Source: Hellea sp039977295 (GTDB lineage: Bacteria; Pseudomonadota; Alphaproteobacteria; Caulobacterales; Maricaulaceae). Taken from it: DNA of 64,000 nucleotides. This document shows, one piece after another, positions 41,527 to 50,899 of the stretch. Both the position numbers and the translations under genes were made by a program. Under the pieces are notes generated by a model, which saw only the letters and a program-made list of their open reading frames with translations, made no database searches and had not been told where the DNA came from. The stretch's first letter is position 1. Every line of letters begins with the position of its first letter. Where the stretch lies: the NCBI GenBank assembly GCA_039977295.1, contig JBDWDN010000012.1:372001-436000 (forward strand), read 5' to 3'.

Positions 41527-44292
41527 ATGAAATTTAACACGAAAAATCTATTGGTTTGTACAGTTGGCAGCGCCGCAATGTTGATGGCCGTGCCAACTAT
41601 GGCGCAAGATTCAAGCACTTTCGATGATGAAGTCATTGCAACGGGTATCCGTAGCTCAATTCAACGTGCTCAGGATATTAAACGCGAGGCGGTTGGTGTT
41701 GTTGATGCCATCGCGGCTGAAGATTTAGGTAAGTTTCCTGATCTAAACGTTGCGGAGTCTCTTCAGCGTATTCCAGGTCTTGCGATTGACCGGTCTGGCG
41801 GCGAGGGCCAAGCCGTCACTATTCGCGGTCTCGGACCACAATTTAACACGGTTCTTATGAATGGTCGTCAAATTGCAACAGATTCAGGGGGGCGTGAATT
41901 TAACTTTGACGTGCTTGCCGCAGAACAGATTACGGGCGCGACAGTTTATAAATCCGGCCGTTCAAACCTTCAAGAAGGCGGAATTGGCGGCACCATCGAT
42001 GTCTCAACAGCGCGTCCTTTCGATAATATGGGCTTCCAAATGGCAGGTACAGCCAAGGGTGTTTATGAAAGCCTGTCGGAGAAAATTTCTCCTGCGGGGT
42101 CGTTGCTCATCAGTAATACATTTAACAATGACACATTTGGGCTTTTAGGCGCAGTGAGCTATTCTGAACGCGACGTACAAATCAACCAAATTGCGACAGC
42201 GGGTTGGCGTCCAGGCCAGACGATTTCAAATGCAAATGACGGCATATTGTTCGAGAATGCTTACATTCCGCGTAACTGGGACCAAATCGTCGACAGACAG
42301 AAACGTAAGCGCCTTAACGCCAGTCTTTCAGCTCAATTTGCGCCTAATGATGACATGACTGTTACGCTTGATGGCTTCATATCAAAATTCGAAGTCGACT
42401 CTTTGGTCACAGACTTGGCGTCATGGTTTGAACCTGATCGCGTCGGAAGCGGCACAATCGATGGTAATGGCACGCTTACAAGTTTCACTCAAGAAATCGG
42501 ATTAAACCAAGGCTCAGGTGACCCTGCGTCTGATTTTGTGTCGACAACACGTAATTCGCGTGACGTAACGAATAAAGGTTTCGGCATTAATGTTGATTGG
42601 AATGCAACTGAAAACCTAGCCGTTAGCTTGGATGCCTTCCACTCAACAGCGGAAAATGACCGCGCGGGTAAAGACCGTTTTAACGTTGTTGGCATTATCA
42701 ATAATTACTCATTTGACGGCACAGGCGACATTCCAACTGTTGCCCATGATGGATTTGGAAGTGGCACTCTTCCTGATGCCAGCCGTAGCCGTCTGCATTA
42801 TAATGAAAAAGGTAATGTTCCGACGGATGAAGACCAAATCACTGAATTTAAAGCTGATTTTGTCTACACGCCTGATGTCGATTCCATTAAAGCTGTTCGC
42901 TTTGGCGCTTATAATCAGATGCGCGAGAAATCACGTTTCCAGATTTTTGGTAACCAATGTGCATTCTGCGGTTATCAAGTTGCGGCGCCTAATGACATCA
43001 TCAACTTCCGTCCCTTCACAGCGAATAACTTCTTCCCTGGCTTGATCGACACATTCTACACCTATGATGGTGATGCTTATGTCGATTATCTATCGGATCA
43101 AGGGTTCCCGATTGTCACAACGCTTCAGAATAATCGTTATGATATCAATGAAGATATTTTCAGCGGATATGCTGACGTGACGCTTGGTTTTGATGCGGGA
43201 GATATTCCTGTCGAAATCAATATGGGGATGCGTTATTCTGACACCAGCATTGATGTAACAGCTGTTCAAAGCTTTATCGCGGATGTTGTTCCAACATCAG
43301 ATTTGACGCTATTTGCTAATGTCTTTGGCCCTGCCACTGATATCACAGAAGGCGGCTCATACTCTAACTTCCTCGGAAACTTTGATGTCGCTTTCGATGT
43401 TCGCGACGATATGAAGTTAAGGTTCGCGGCCTATGAATCACTAACACGCGCGACAATGTCCGAGCTTTCGCCTGCGACTAACTTTGGTCAGCCGCGCCGT
43501 CAAAACTTGACAGCGAGCGGCGGCAATCCCGCGCTGAACCCGTTCAAATCAACGAACTTTGATGCGGCTTTCGAATGGTATTATTCAGAAGATAGTGTTT
43601 TCTCAATCGCCGCTTTCCATAAAGATATTGACGATATCATTGTCAATCTAACAGGGAATGAGACCTATACGCTCGCTAATCGGAGCGCGGCTGATGGTTT
43701 CCGCTGTGCGGGCACCATGCCAAGCTGTGCCGCGCCAGGAGATATCGATCCTGCTAACCCTGGTTTTGATGTCATTGCTACGACTGAGGAACTGAATGGT
43801 GAGAGCGAAATCTACCGCGTCAGCCGCCCGCAAAACGGTGAATCAGCCAAAGTCAAAGGCATCGAGATCGCTTTAACGCATGTTCTGGATAATGGTTTTG
43901 GTCTGTCGGCCAATGCAACATTTGTGGATAGTAATGTTGTGCTCGACCCAACATCCGCCACAAACTTCTCGCTCGAGGGCGTTGGCGACTCGCAAAACGT
44001 GGTTCTCTTCTATGAGAACGACAAGATGCAAGGCCGCGTAGCCTATAACCGCCGCGAGGGCTTCTTACGCCGTATTGATAACGGCTTTAACGGCGAGCCT
44101 ATTAACACCGAGACATTTGGTCAATTTGATGCAAGCGCGAGCTATAACATCACTGACCAATATAGCGTTTTTGTTGAAGGCATTAATATTACGGGCGAAG
44201 AGTTACGCCAAACAGGCCGTTTCCCGAACCAAATCTACTCTATCGAAGATAATGGTTCACGCTACGCAATTGGTGTTCGCGGCAAGTGGTAA
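41527..44292 (+). CDS. TonB-dependent receptor (Xanthomonas/Caulobacter type)
   Basis: A 921-residue outer-membrane protein. The signal peptide ends near P-T-M-A-Q-D. The plug domain has F-P-D-L-N-V-A-E-S-L-Q-R-I-P-G near 65, followed by R-G-L-G-P-Q-F-N-T-V-L-M-N-G-R; the rest is a beta-barrel ending in Y-A-I-G-V-R-G-K-W. This is the TonB receptor subgroup tied to carbohydrate uptake in Xanthomonas and Caulobacter. The neighbouring GH36 enzyme suggests galacto-oligosaccharides (raffinose/melibiose-like) as cargo (inference). The ATG at 41527 is chosen, because GGGAGAG is 6 bp upstream and the signal peptide begins there. A strong terminator follows. Confidence 0.93.
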   Translation: MKFNTKNLLVCTVGSAAMLMAVPTMAQDSSTFDDEVIATGIRSSIQRAQDIKREAVGVVDAIAAEDLGKFPDLNVAESLQRIPGLAIDRSGGEGQAVTIRGLGPQFNTVLMNGRQIATDSGGREFNFDVLAAEQITGATVYKSGRSNLQEGGIGGTIDVSTARPFDNMGFQMAGTAKGVYESLSEKISPAGSLLISNTFNNDTFGLLGAVSYSERDVQINQIATAGWRPGQTISNANDGILFENAYIPRNWDQIVDRQKRKRLNASLSAQFAPNDDMTVTLDGFISKFEVDSLVTDLASWFEPDRVGSGTIDGNGTLTSFTQEIGLNQGSGDPASDFVSTTRNSRDVTNKGFGINVDWNATENLAVSLDAFHSTAENDRAGKDRFNVVGIINNYSFDGTGDIPTVAHDGFGSGTLPDASRSRLHYNEKGNVPTDEDQITEFKADFVYTPDVDSIKAVRFGAYNQMREKSRFQIFGNQCAFCGYQVAAPNDIINFRPFTANNFFPGLIDTFYTYDGDAYVDYLSDQGFPIVTTLQNNRYDINEDIFSGYADVTLGFDAGDIPVEINMGMRYSDTSIDVTAVQSFIADVVPTSDLTLFANVFGPATDITEGGSYSNFLGNFDVAFDVRDDMKLRFAAYESLTRATMSELSPATNFGQPRRQNLTASGGNPALNPFKSTNFDAAFEWYYSEDSVFSIAAFHKDIDDIIVNLTGNETYTLANRSAADGFRCAGTMPSCAAPGDIDPANPGFDVIATTEELNGESEIYRVSRPQNGESAKVKGIEIALTHVLDNGFGLSANATFVDSNVVLDPTSATNFSLEGVGDSQNVVLFYENDKMQGRVAYNRREGFLRRIDNGFNGEPINTETFGQFDASASYNITDQYSVFVEGINITGEELRQTGRFPNQIYSIEDNGSRYAIGVRGKW

Positions 44293-44321
44293 CCCTGTCA
44301 CTTTGACGCAAACCTAAGATG

Positions 44322-44360
44322 AGGTCTGATAAGAAAAATCCTTATCAGACCTTATTTTTT
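44322..44360 (+). terminator. Strong intrinsic terminator after the TonB receptor
   Basis: AGGTCTGATAAG (44322-44333) pairs with CTTATCAGACCT (44341-44352) over a 7-nt loop; a TTATTTTTT tract follows at 44352-44360. It lies only 18 bp before the next start codon, so the downstream genes get reduced read-through or their own promoter. Confidence 0.85.
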
Positions 44361-44377
44361 GCCATAGTGTTACAAAG

Positions 44378-45898
44378 ATGTCTGACCCTATTAAATCCAT
44401 ATTGATCGTTGGCGGCGGAACAGCTGGGTGGCTCAGTGCCGCTATAATAGCAGCGCATCATAGAAACCGTCCTGATGGCGCGTTACAGATAACCCTTGTC
44501 GAAGCGTCAGATGTCCCGACTGTAGGCGTGGGAGAGGGGACCTGGCCGACTATTCGCAATACTGTGCGCATGATTGGCATTGACGAGAAGAAAGTCTTCA
44601 AAGAATGCTTCGCTGGCTTTAAACAAGGCGGGAAGTTCGTCAATTGGGTCACGCAAGACGACTTTTATTATCATCCATTTACCGTTCCGCTCGGATATGG
44701 CCAATTGGATATGGCACCCTATGTCGACGATATTGAAGACTTTGCCCTTGAGGCAAATTATCAGCAAGAAATTTGTGAAGCAGGCCTAGCGCCGCGCTCA
44801 TTGGCTGAAGGCGATTTTCAGAGTGTATGTAATTATGCTTATCATCTGGATGCGGGCGCTTTTGCGAATATCCTTAAGGAGCATTGCAAAACTGAATTAG
44901 GGGTTCATCACCTGATTGGGACCGTTAAAGATGCGGAGCTTGATGATAAAGGCCATATAGGGACGTTAAAACTTCAAGGAGATGAGGGGCCATTCGATCT
45001 TTCAGCAGACCTCTTTGTTGATTGCACCGGGTTTCGTTCACTCTTGCTGGGGAAAGCCCTGGGCGTTCCATTTGTCTCTAATGAGAAATACTTATTTAAT
45101 AACAAAGCCTTGGCCATACATGTTCCTTATGAGGATGAAGACGATCCTGTCGCATGTCATACAATTGCGACTGGCCAGAATGCTGGCTGGACATGGGATA
45201 TAGGCCTGACTAATCGCCGCGGCGTGGGGCATGTATATTCGGATGCGTTTCTATCCGATGACGCGGCGGAAGCGAATTTGGCTAAGTATATTGGCCAATC
45301 ACTAGTTGACTTTGAGATTAAGCGTTTCAACTTTCAGTCGGGATATAGACAGCAAACGTGGAAGCATAATTGTGTTGCTGTTGGCCTAGCCTGCGGTTTT
45401 GTAGAACCATTAGAGGCGACCGCTATCATGCTAGTTGAAGTCGCGGCGCGTCACATTGCTGAAAACCTTCCTGCTGAGACAGCCAATATGGAGGTCACAG
45501 CTAAGCGCTTTAACCGGCAAATGGATTATCGTTGGTCGCGGATAACAGACTTTTTGAAACTGCATTATATTTTGACGAAGCGCCCAGAACCCTATTGGCG
45601 CGCGCATTGTGACCCAGATAGCATCCCAGACAGCCTGAAAGAAGATCTAGCTATATGGAAATATCGCGGTCCAATTAAATCAGACTTTGACGGCGTGGCT
45701 GAACTCTTCCCTGCCGCAAGTTATCAATATGTGCTTTACGGTATGGGATATAAGCCCGATTATTCACGGCAGTCATATCTTTATAATCAACAGAACAATG
45801 CTGACCGTATTCGTGAAAAAAACCAATTAATGACACAGCAATTATTACAAACATTGCCGCCGCATAGAGACTTTATCGAGCATTGGCTTGAGCAGTAA
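44378..45898 (+). CDS. Tryptophan-halogenase-family flavoprotein
   Basis: A 506-residue flavin-dependent-halogenase-like protein. FAD motif G-G-G-T-A-G-W near residue 11; G-V-G-E-G-T-W-P near 49; F-K-Q-G-G-K-F-V-N-W near 83, whose Lys aligns with the catalytic lysine of PrnA; but the halogenase motif W-x-W-x-I-P reads W-T-W-D-I-G, so the last Pro is lost. These proteins are common next to sugar TonB receptors in Caulobacterales, where their substrate is not known; a classical tryptophan halogenase role is doubtful. The next gene (SapC) begins 23 bp downstream. Confidence 0.85.
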   Translation: MSDPIKSILIVGGGTAGWLSAAIIAAHHRNRPDGALQITLVEASDVPTVGVGEGTWPTIRNTVRMIGIDEKKVFKECFAGFKQGGKFVNWVTQDDFYYHPFTVPLGYGQLDMAPYVDDIEDFALEANYQQEICEAGLAPRSLAEGDFQSVCNYAYHLDAGAFANILKEHCKTELGVHHLIGTVKDAELDDKGHIGTLKLQGDEGPFDLSADLFVDCTGFRSLLLGKALGVPFVSNEKYLFNNKALAIHVPYEDEDDPVACHTIATGQNAGWTWDIGLTNRRGVGHVYSDAFLSDDAAEANLAKYIGQSLVDFEIKRFNFQSGYRQQTWKHNCVAVGLACGFVEPLEATAIMLVEVAARHIAENLPAETANMEVTAKRFNRQMDYRWSRITDFLKLHYILTKRPEPYWRAHCDPDSIPDSLKEDLAIWKYRGPIKSDFDGVAELFPAASYQYVLYGMGYKPDYSRQSYLYNQQNNADRIREKNQLMTQQLLQTLPPHRDFIEHWLEQ

Positions 45899-45921
45899 AG
45901 CAATAGCTTGAGGATAGAAGA

Positions 45922-46683
45922 ATGGCCAATTTAACGGCTCTCACATCAAGCCGTCACGGCGCCATGAAGCTAAAGGCCGATAGCGGTGTTATCTATGCGC
46001 AAGGCTCACATATGTTGCCGCTGCGTGTTACCGAAGTTGCGCAAGCTACTGTTGACTTCCCCGTCATGATTAGCCGCATGAGTAATGGCGTGATGAGTTT
46101 GTCTGCTTTGACAAGCTTTGAGCCTGGAAAGAACCTCTTTGTTTCAGAAGGGAAATGGATATCGAGTTTTCAGCCTACGGCCATGAAAACTTTTCCTCTT
46201 TTCTTGATGAAGGCTGGCGATGGTAGCGCCGAGCCCGTCTTAGGAATAGATGCTGAAAGCGGGGCTTTATCCTCAGACGAAGGACAGCCCCTTTTTGATA
46301 AGAAAGGCAAAGCCTCTTTGAAGGTCAAGCAGGTGAAGGCGCAACTCACCGAAGATGCCAAAAATATGGTTCATACCTTTCAGTTCTTTGAAGCGCTTGA
46401 AGCGTTTGATTTAATACGCTCTGTTGATGTGGCGCTCAATTACGCGGATGATCAAACCAACCGTATTCGCGGCCTGAGTATGATCCATGAGGATAATTTG
46501 CAGAGCTTGAGTTCTGAAAGGCTCACGGAGCTGCGCGATAGAGGGTATCTCGCTCCAATATATGCGATGTTGTTTTCAGTTTTTCAGCTCAACGCGCTTA
46601 TCCGCCGAAATAATAAAAGCAGCGGCGCAGCCCACATAAAAAACATCAGTCTGGAAGTCAGTAAAGACGGCCGCGCGATTTAG
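45922..46683 (+). CDS. SapC family protein
   Basis: A 253-residue protein of the SapC family (first noted as a paracrystalline-surface-layer-associated protein). Typical features: an early H-M-L-P-L-R-V-T-E-V segment near 31, F-P-V-M-I-S near 47, a middle F-P-L-F-L near 91 and a helical C-terminus ending in L-I-R-R-N-N. It has no signal peptide and no TM. In Caulobacter-type loci SapC and the halogenase-like protein travel together beside TonB receptors; the joint role is unknown. It is 9 bp before the alpha-galactosidase gene. Confidence 0.82.
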   Translation: MANLTALTSSRHGAMKLKADSGVIYAQGSHMLPLRVTEVAQATVDFPVMISRMSNGVMSLSALTSFEPGKNLFVSEGKWISSFQPTAMKTFPLFLMKAGDGSAEPVLGIDAESGALSSDEGQPLFDKKGKASLKVKQVKAQLTEDAKNMVHTFQFFEALEAFDLIRSVDVALNYADDQTNRIRGLSMIHEDNLQSLSSERLTELRDRGYLAPIYAMLFSVFQLNALIRRNNKSSGAAHIKNISLEVSKDGRAI

Positions 46684-46692
46684 GACACAGCC

Positions 46693-48897
46693 ATGATTAC
46701 CGTTTCCAAAGATAATACCTTTGCGCTGACCAATGCCCATTTTTCCTATGTCTTTCGTGTCTCGCCTGAAGGGATATTGGAGCATTTGCATTATGGCGGC
46801 CCGCTGCGGGACCCTCTAAATGTCGCGGTCCATCATCTGCGGACGCAGCGAGAAGTGGCGTCAAACTTTCAAGGCGGGCCATATTTTAGCCTGGCAGATA
46901 CGCCGCAGGAATTTCCTAGTTTTGGCACCTCCGATTACCGCTTTCCTGCGCTGCATGGGCGCAACTCTGACGGCAATACGGTTTTCTCTTTGCATTATAA
47001 AAAATACCGTATTGTCAAAGAAAAGCCGCGCTTGAAAAAGCTGCCTTCGGCGAGGGGCGGGAATAGCGAGACTCTTATTGTGACGCTCGAAGATAATTTA
47101 CATAAGCTGGAAGTTGAGCTTTATTATACCATTTATCAAGATTACGGCGTGCTTGTTCGGTCGGCTAAGTTTAAGAATAAGGGCGAGAAAGAACTCCAAT
47201 TACAGCACGCTTTTAGCTCTGCTATCGACCTGCCGCCCCATGACTATGAAATCCTACATCTGCACGGCACATGGTCACGAGAGTTTAATGAAGAGCGCAT
47301 TGACGTACCCAAGGGCCGCTTTGTTGTGGATAGCGCGCGCGGTACCTCCAGCGCGGCGCATAATCCTTTTATCGCTCTTGTGCAAAAAGGCACGACCGAA
47401 GAGTTTGGCCGCGTCCATGCGACGACCCTAATGTACAGTGGTAACTTTGCTCTCTCTGTCGAAAAGGGTGAGTTTGAGGGTGTTCGGCTATTGGCAGGTA
47501 TCAATCCGTTTAATTTCCATTGGCGATTAAAGCCCGGTAAGAAATTCTGTACGCCCGAAGCGCTTCATGTTTACGCCGATAAAGGTCTGCGCGGCATGAG
47601 CCATATGTGGCATGAATTTGTCCGGGATAAAATCTCGCCAGAGCGCTTTCGTCTTAAACCCCGTCCGACATATCTCAACACATGGGAAGCGGCTTATTTT
47701 GATGTTGATGAAGACAAAGTCCTTCACCTGGCGGACAAAGCCAAAGAAATCGGCGTCGATATGCTGGTGCTGGATGATGGCTGGTTTGAGGGGCGCCGTG
47801 ATGACACCTCATCATTAGGGGACTGGACGGCTGATAAAGAGCGGTTTCCTAACGGGATTCCTGCGCTGGCGGCTAAGGTTAAAGCCAAGGGCTTAAAATT
47901 TGGCATTTGGTTCGAACCCGAAATGGTCAATCCGAAGAGTCAGCTTTTCCAAGATCATCCTGATTGGATATTGCATGTGCCGGGACGCACCCCATCATTG
48001 GGGCGCAACCAGCTAACGCTCGACCTTTCGCGGCCAGAGGTCATTGAGTATCTTTACGGACAAATTGACGACATCTTATCTTGCGGGGATATTGATTACG
48101 TCAAATGGGACATGAACCGGAATATGACTGAAACAGGGTCTGCAGGTCTACCAAAGAACAGACAGCGTGAAGTCTCCCACCGTTATATTCTTGGGCTTTA
48201 TGAATTACTGCGCCGCCTCGTGAAAAAATATCCAGATGTGCTTTTTGAAAATTGCGCGAGCGGGGGCAACCGTTTCGACTTAGGTATGCTCAGCTTTATG
48301 GCGCAAAATTGGACAAGCGATATGTGCGACCCCATTGGCCGTCTCGATATCATTAATGGCTGTTCCTACTTGTTCCCGCTCGACGTGACAGCGGCTTATA
48401 TAGGTCCATCCCCGAACCATCAAAATGGGCGCGTGAGCTCTATCGATACGCGTTTTAATGCGGGCGCCTTTTGTGCCGCGCGGGGAATATCGCTCAATGA
48501 AGACGACATCGACGCGCATAAAGCAGAGCTGCAAAATTTGATGACCTTCGCTAAAGACACTGCGCCCGACATGGTGGGCGGCCGCTTTAACCGCCTCATC
48601 AAGTCAAGTAACGAAGTCTGCTGGCAATATACCAGCCGTGATGAGCGGACGGTCTATCTGGCTTATTTCCATATTTTGGCCGCGCCTAATCTTCCTTTTC
48701 GCCGCGCGCGAATGGTGGATCTCGACCCAAAGGCTGATTATATGCTCGTAGAAGATGGCGCGTATTATGCCGGGGATGCTCTTATGCAAAATGGTATGCC
48801 TTTGCCTTATGTCGCCACAGGGCAGGTTAATGATAAAGTCCGCTATATGGCGAAAGGTGATTTCAGCTCATATCTTTTCGTTTTCAAACGCGCTTAA
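46693..48897 (+). CDS. Alpha-galactosidase, glycoside hydrolase family 36
   Basis: A 734-residue GH36 enzyme. Seen: L-V-L-D-D-G-W-F-E-G near 357, I-W-F-E-P-E-M-V near 410, the nucleophile in Y-V-K-W-D-M-N-R near 472, and the acid/base Asp in N-W-T-S-D-M-C-D near 537. It cleaves terminal alpha-galactose from raffinose-type sugars. No signal peptide is visible, so it acts in the cytoplasm on imported oligosaccharide. The length and the N-terminal beta-supersandwich (about 1-320) are as expected for bacterial GH36. It closes the halogenase - SapC - GH36 operon and supplies galactose to galK/galT. Confidence 0.93.
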   Translation: MITVSKDNTFALTNAHFSYVFRVSPEGILEHLHYGGPLRDPLNVAVHHLRTQREVASNFQGGPYFSLADTPQEFPSFGTSDYRFPALHGRNSDGNTVFSLHYKKYRIVKEKPRLKKLPSARGGNSETLIVTLEDNLHKLEVELYYTIYQDYGVLVRSAKFKNKGEKELQLQHAFSSAIDLPPHDYEILHLHGTWSREFNEERIDVPKGRFVVDSARGTSSAAHNPFIALVQKGTTEEFGRVHATTLMYSGNFALSVEKGEFEGVRLLAGINPFNFHWRLKPGKKFCTPEALHVYADKGLRGMSHMWHEFVRDKISPERFRLKPRPTYLNTWEAAYFDVDEDKVLHLADKAKEIGVDMLVLDDGWFEGRRDDTSSLGDWTADKERFPNGIPALAAKVKAKGLKFGIWFEPEMVNPKSQLFQDHPDWILHVPGRTPSLGRNQLTLDLSRPEVIEYLYGQIDDILSCGDIDYVKWDMNRNMTETGSAGLPKNRQREVSHRYILGLYELLRRLVKKYPDVLFENCASGGNRFDLGMLSFMAQNWTSDMCDPIGRLDIINGCSYLFPLDVTAAYIGPSPNHQNGRVSSIDTRFNAGAFCAARGISLNEDDIDAHKAELQNLMTFAKDTAPDMVGGRFNRLIKSSNEVCWQYTSRDERTVYLAYFHILAAPNLPFRRARMVDLDPKADYMLVEDGAYYAGDALMQNGMPLPYVATGQVNDKVRYMAKGDFSSYLFVFKRA

Positions 48898-48934
48898 CTT
48901 CCCAAATGCGTCAGGGGTCCCTATATGGTTTTAC

Positions 48935-49084
48935 ATGAGTGATAAGAAGCCGCCTAAATTAACCCGCGAAGAGCGCCTAGCTGCGAACCTACGCGCCAAT
49001 TTGCGCCGCCGTAAAGCTGTGGTGCGCAAGAAGGCGGATGAAGCAAAGTCTGATCCAGGTAATAGCGATAAGCCCAACGCGTGA
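48935..49084 (+). CDS. Small basic conserved protein upstream of murA
   Basis: A 49-residue Lys/Arg-rich protein: M-S-D-K-K-P-P-K-L-T-R-E-E-R-L-A-A, then L-R-A-N-L-R-R-R-K-A. I recall similar short basic ORFs, with T-R-E-E-R-L-A-x-L-R-E-N-L-x-R-R-K, upstream of murA in many alphaproteobacteria. The ATG at 48935 lies 37 bp after the GH36 stop. Function unknown; a ribosome- or RNA-associated role is conceivable from its charge only. Confidence 0.6.
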   Translation: MSDKKPPKLTREERLAANLRANLRRRKAVVRKKADEAKSDPGNSDKPNA

Positions 49085-49177
49085 CGCTGCGTGACATTGT
49101 GGCGGGGAATGCCTTAAGACAGCCTCATAAATGGCGAATTGATTCCCGAGGCTCGTGCTTTTGGAAAGGGTATTAAT

Positions 49178-50440
49178 ATGGACAAGATTGTTATTGAAGG
49201 CGGATATCCGCTAAACGGCGAAATCGCAATTAGCGGCGCGAAAAACTCCGCTATTAAGCTTATGGCCGTGTGCCTTCTCACCGACCAACCCGTTAAGCTC
49301 ACCAATATGCCGCGCCTGCGCGATACGCGCTCTATGGCGGGATTGCTGGAACATTTGGGCGTGCAGGTTGATGCGGGTGAGGGCGACGAAATGTTGCTCC
49401 ACGCCGAAAAGCTAAGCTCTACCACGGCGCCCTATGAATTAGTGCGCAAGATGCGGGCGAGTTTCAACGTGCTAGGCCCGCTTATCGCGCGTAATGGCTC
49501 CGCTAAAGTCTCTCTGCCGGGCGGCTGCGCCATTGGCGCGCGCCCCGTCGATTTGCATCTCAAAGCGATGGAGAGCTTCGGAGCGGATATAAAGCTTGAA
49601 GAAGGCTATGTTATTGCCACAGCCAAGGGAGGGCTTAAAGGCGCCGAAATTACATTTCCGTTTATTTCGGTAGGCGCGACCGAGCATGCCTTGTTGACGG
49701 CTGTCTTGGCCAAGGGCGAAACTATTCTCAATAACGCCGCGCGAGAGCCTGAAATTATTGACCTTGCAAATTGCCTTAATGCCATGGGCGCAAAGATTTT
49801 TGGGGCCGGGCGCTCTGAAATCACCATTACAGGCGTCTCAAAGCTCTCAGGCGTGAAACATGCTGTTGTGCCAGATCGTATAGAGGCGGGCACCTACGCG
49901 CTAGCAGCGGCGACGGTAGGCGGCTCTGTGCGGCTCACCAATATTCGCTCTGACCATTTGGGCTCGCTTTGGCCATTGATCGCCCAAGCGGGCGCGAAGG
50001 TCAGCCTTGACGAAACCACAGTCCTGATTGAACGCGGCGGCGGACGCCTCAAAGCGGTCGATATGGAGACGCAGGCTTACCCTGGTTTCCCAACGGATCT
50101 TCAGGCGCAATTCATGGCCATGATGTGCCTTGCTGACGGAACGTCTGTTATCCGTGAGAATATCTTTGAAAACCGATTCATGCACTGCCCCGAGCTTTCC
50201 CGCATGGGCGCAGATATTGATGTGCGCGGACGCGAAGCTATTGTTCGCGGCGTCAAAGAGCTAAAAGGCGCGCCTGTCATGGCGACAGATCTTCGCGCAT
50301 CGGCCTCTTTAATCGCCGCAGGCATGGCTGCGCGCGGAGAAACACATGTTGGACGCGTTTATCACCTTGACCGCGGCTTTGAACGCATTGAAATAAAGCT
50401 TGGGCAATGCGGCGCGCGCATTCGCCGTGAGAAAGAATAG
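49178..50440 (+). CDS. murA: UDP-N-acetylglucosamine 1-carboxyvinyltransferase
   Basis: A 420-residue MurA, the first committed enzyme of peptidoglycan synthesis. N-terminus M-D-K-I-V-I-E-G-G near the start; G-A-K-N-S-A near 20 (UDP-GlcNAc binding); the phosphoenolpyruvate-binding Cys in P-G-G-C-A-I-G (Cys near 117), also the fosfomycin target; and R-I-E-A-G-T-Y near 230. Start at the ATG at 49178 behind GGAAAGGG. It leads a housekeeping block continuing with DUF2948 (16-bp gap). Confidence 0.97.
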   Translation: MDKIVIEGGYPLNGEIAISGAKNSAIKLMAVCLLTDQPVKLTNMPRLRDTRSMAGLLEHLGVQVDAGEGDEMLLHAEKLSSTTAPYELVRKMRASFNVLGPLIARNGSAKVSLPGGCAIGARPVDLHLKAMESFGADIKLEEGYVIATAKGGLKGAEITFPFISVGATEHALLTAVLAKGETILNNAAREPEIIDLANCLNAMGAKIFGAGRSEITITGVSKLSGVKHAVVPDRIEAGTYALAAATVGGSVRLTNIRSDHLGSLWPLIAQAGAKVSLDETTVLIERGGGRLKAVDMETQAYPGFPTDLQAQFMAMMCLADGTSVIRENIFENRFMHCPELSRMGADIDVRGREAIVRGVKELKGAPVMATDLRASASLIAAGMAARGETHVGRVYHLDRGFERIEIKLGQCGARIRREKE

Positions 50441-50456
50441 TGAAAGTGGACCCTCA

Positions 50457-50873
50457 ATGACAAAGCTTCGCCTTCGGGCCGAAACGCAGGAAGATTTGGA
50501 AATCATCGCTTCCGCGGTGCAGGACGCTATCCTGCGCGTGGGCGAGATCAATTACGATCTGCGCGGCCGTTCACTCACCCTGCGTATGTCGCGGTTCCAG
50601 CATGAGACCGATAATGCGGCCCGCGCGCAGTCGGGCATTCGTTTTGACAGCGTATTGGGCGTGAAGACGCGCGGCATTGACCGGTCTGACCCCGAAGCCA
50701 TGGCGGTTCTACTAAATGTTGTCTTTGACGAGACTGATAACCCCGCAGGCGTCGTTAATCTCATTTTTGCCGGCGGCGGGGAGCTTCAAGCCGAAGTCGA
50801 ATGTTTAGATGTTATCCTCGCGGATGTTACTGATGCCCGCGAAACAGATAAATTACCGTTACATCCCGCGTAA
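50457..50873 (+). CDS. DUF2948 family protein
   Basis: A 138-residue protein beginning M-T-K-L-R-L-R-A-E-T-Q-E-D-L-E-I-I-A-S-A, the usual DUF2948 N-terminus, with an R-x-x-L-T-L-R-M-S-R-F-x-H-E strand near 35. Its function is unknown. It is normally the gene between murA and hisD in alphaproteobacteria; here the next gene is UPF0262 instead. I use the ATG at 50457; the longer frame would overlap murA by 41 bp. Confidence 0.88.
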   Translation: MTKLRLRAETQEDLEIIASAVQDAILRVGEINYDLRGRSLTLRMSRFQHETDNAARAQSGIRFDSVLGVKTRGIDRSDPEAMAVLLNVVFDETDNPAGVVNLIFAGGGELQAEVECLDVILADVTDARETDKLPLHPA

Positions 50874-50899
50874 CACGATAAGAGGGATGACGACTTAAA

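Noticed and set aside
42632..43045. 137-codon plus-strand ORF inside the TonB receptor gene
   Set aside because: It is an alternative frame of a clear receptor gene, without a ribosome site or domain.
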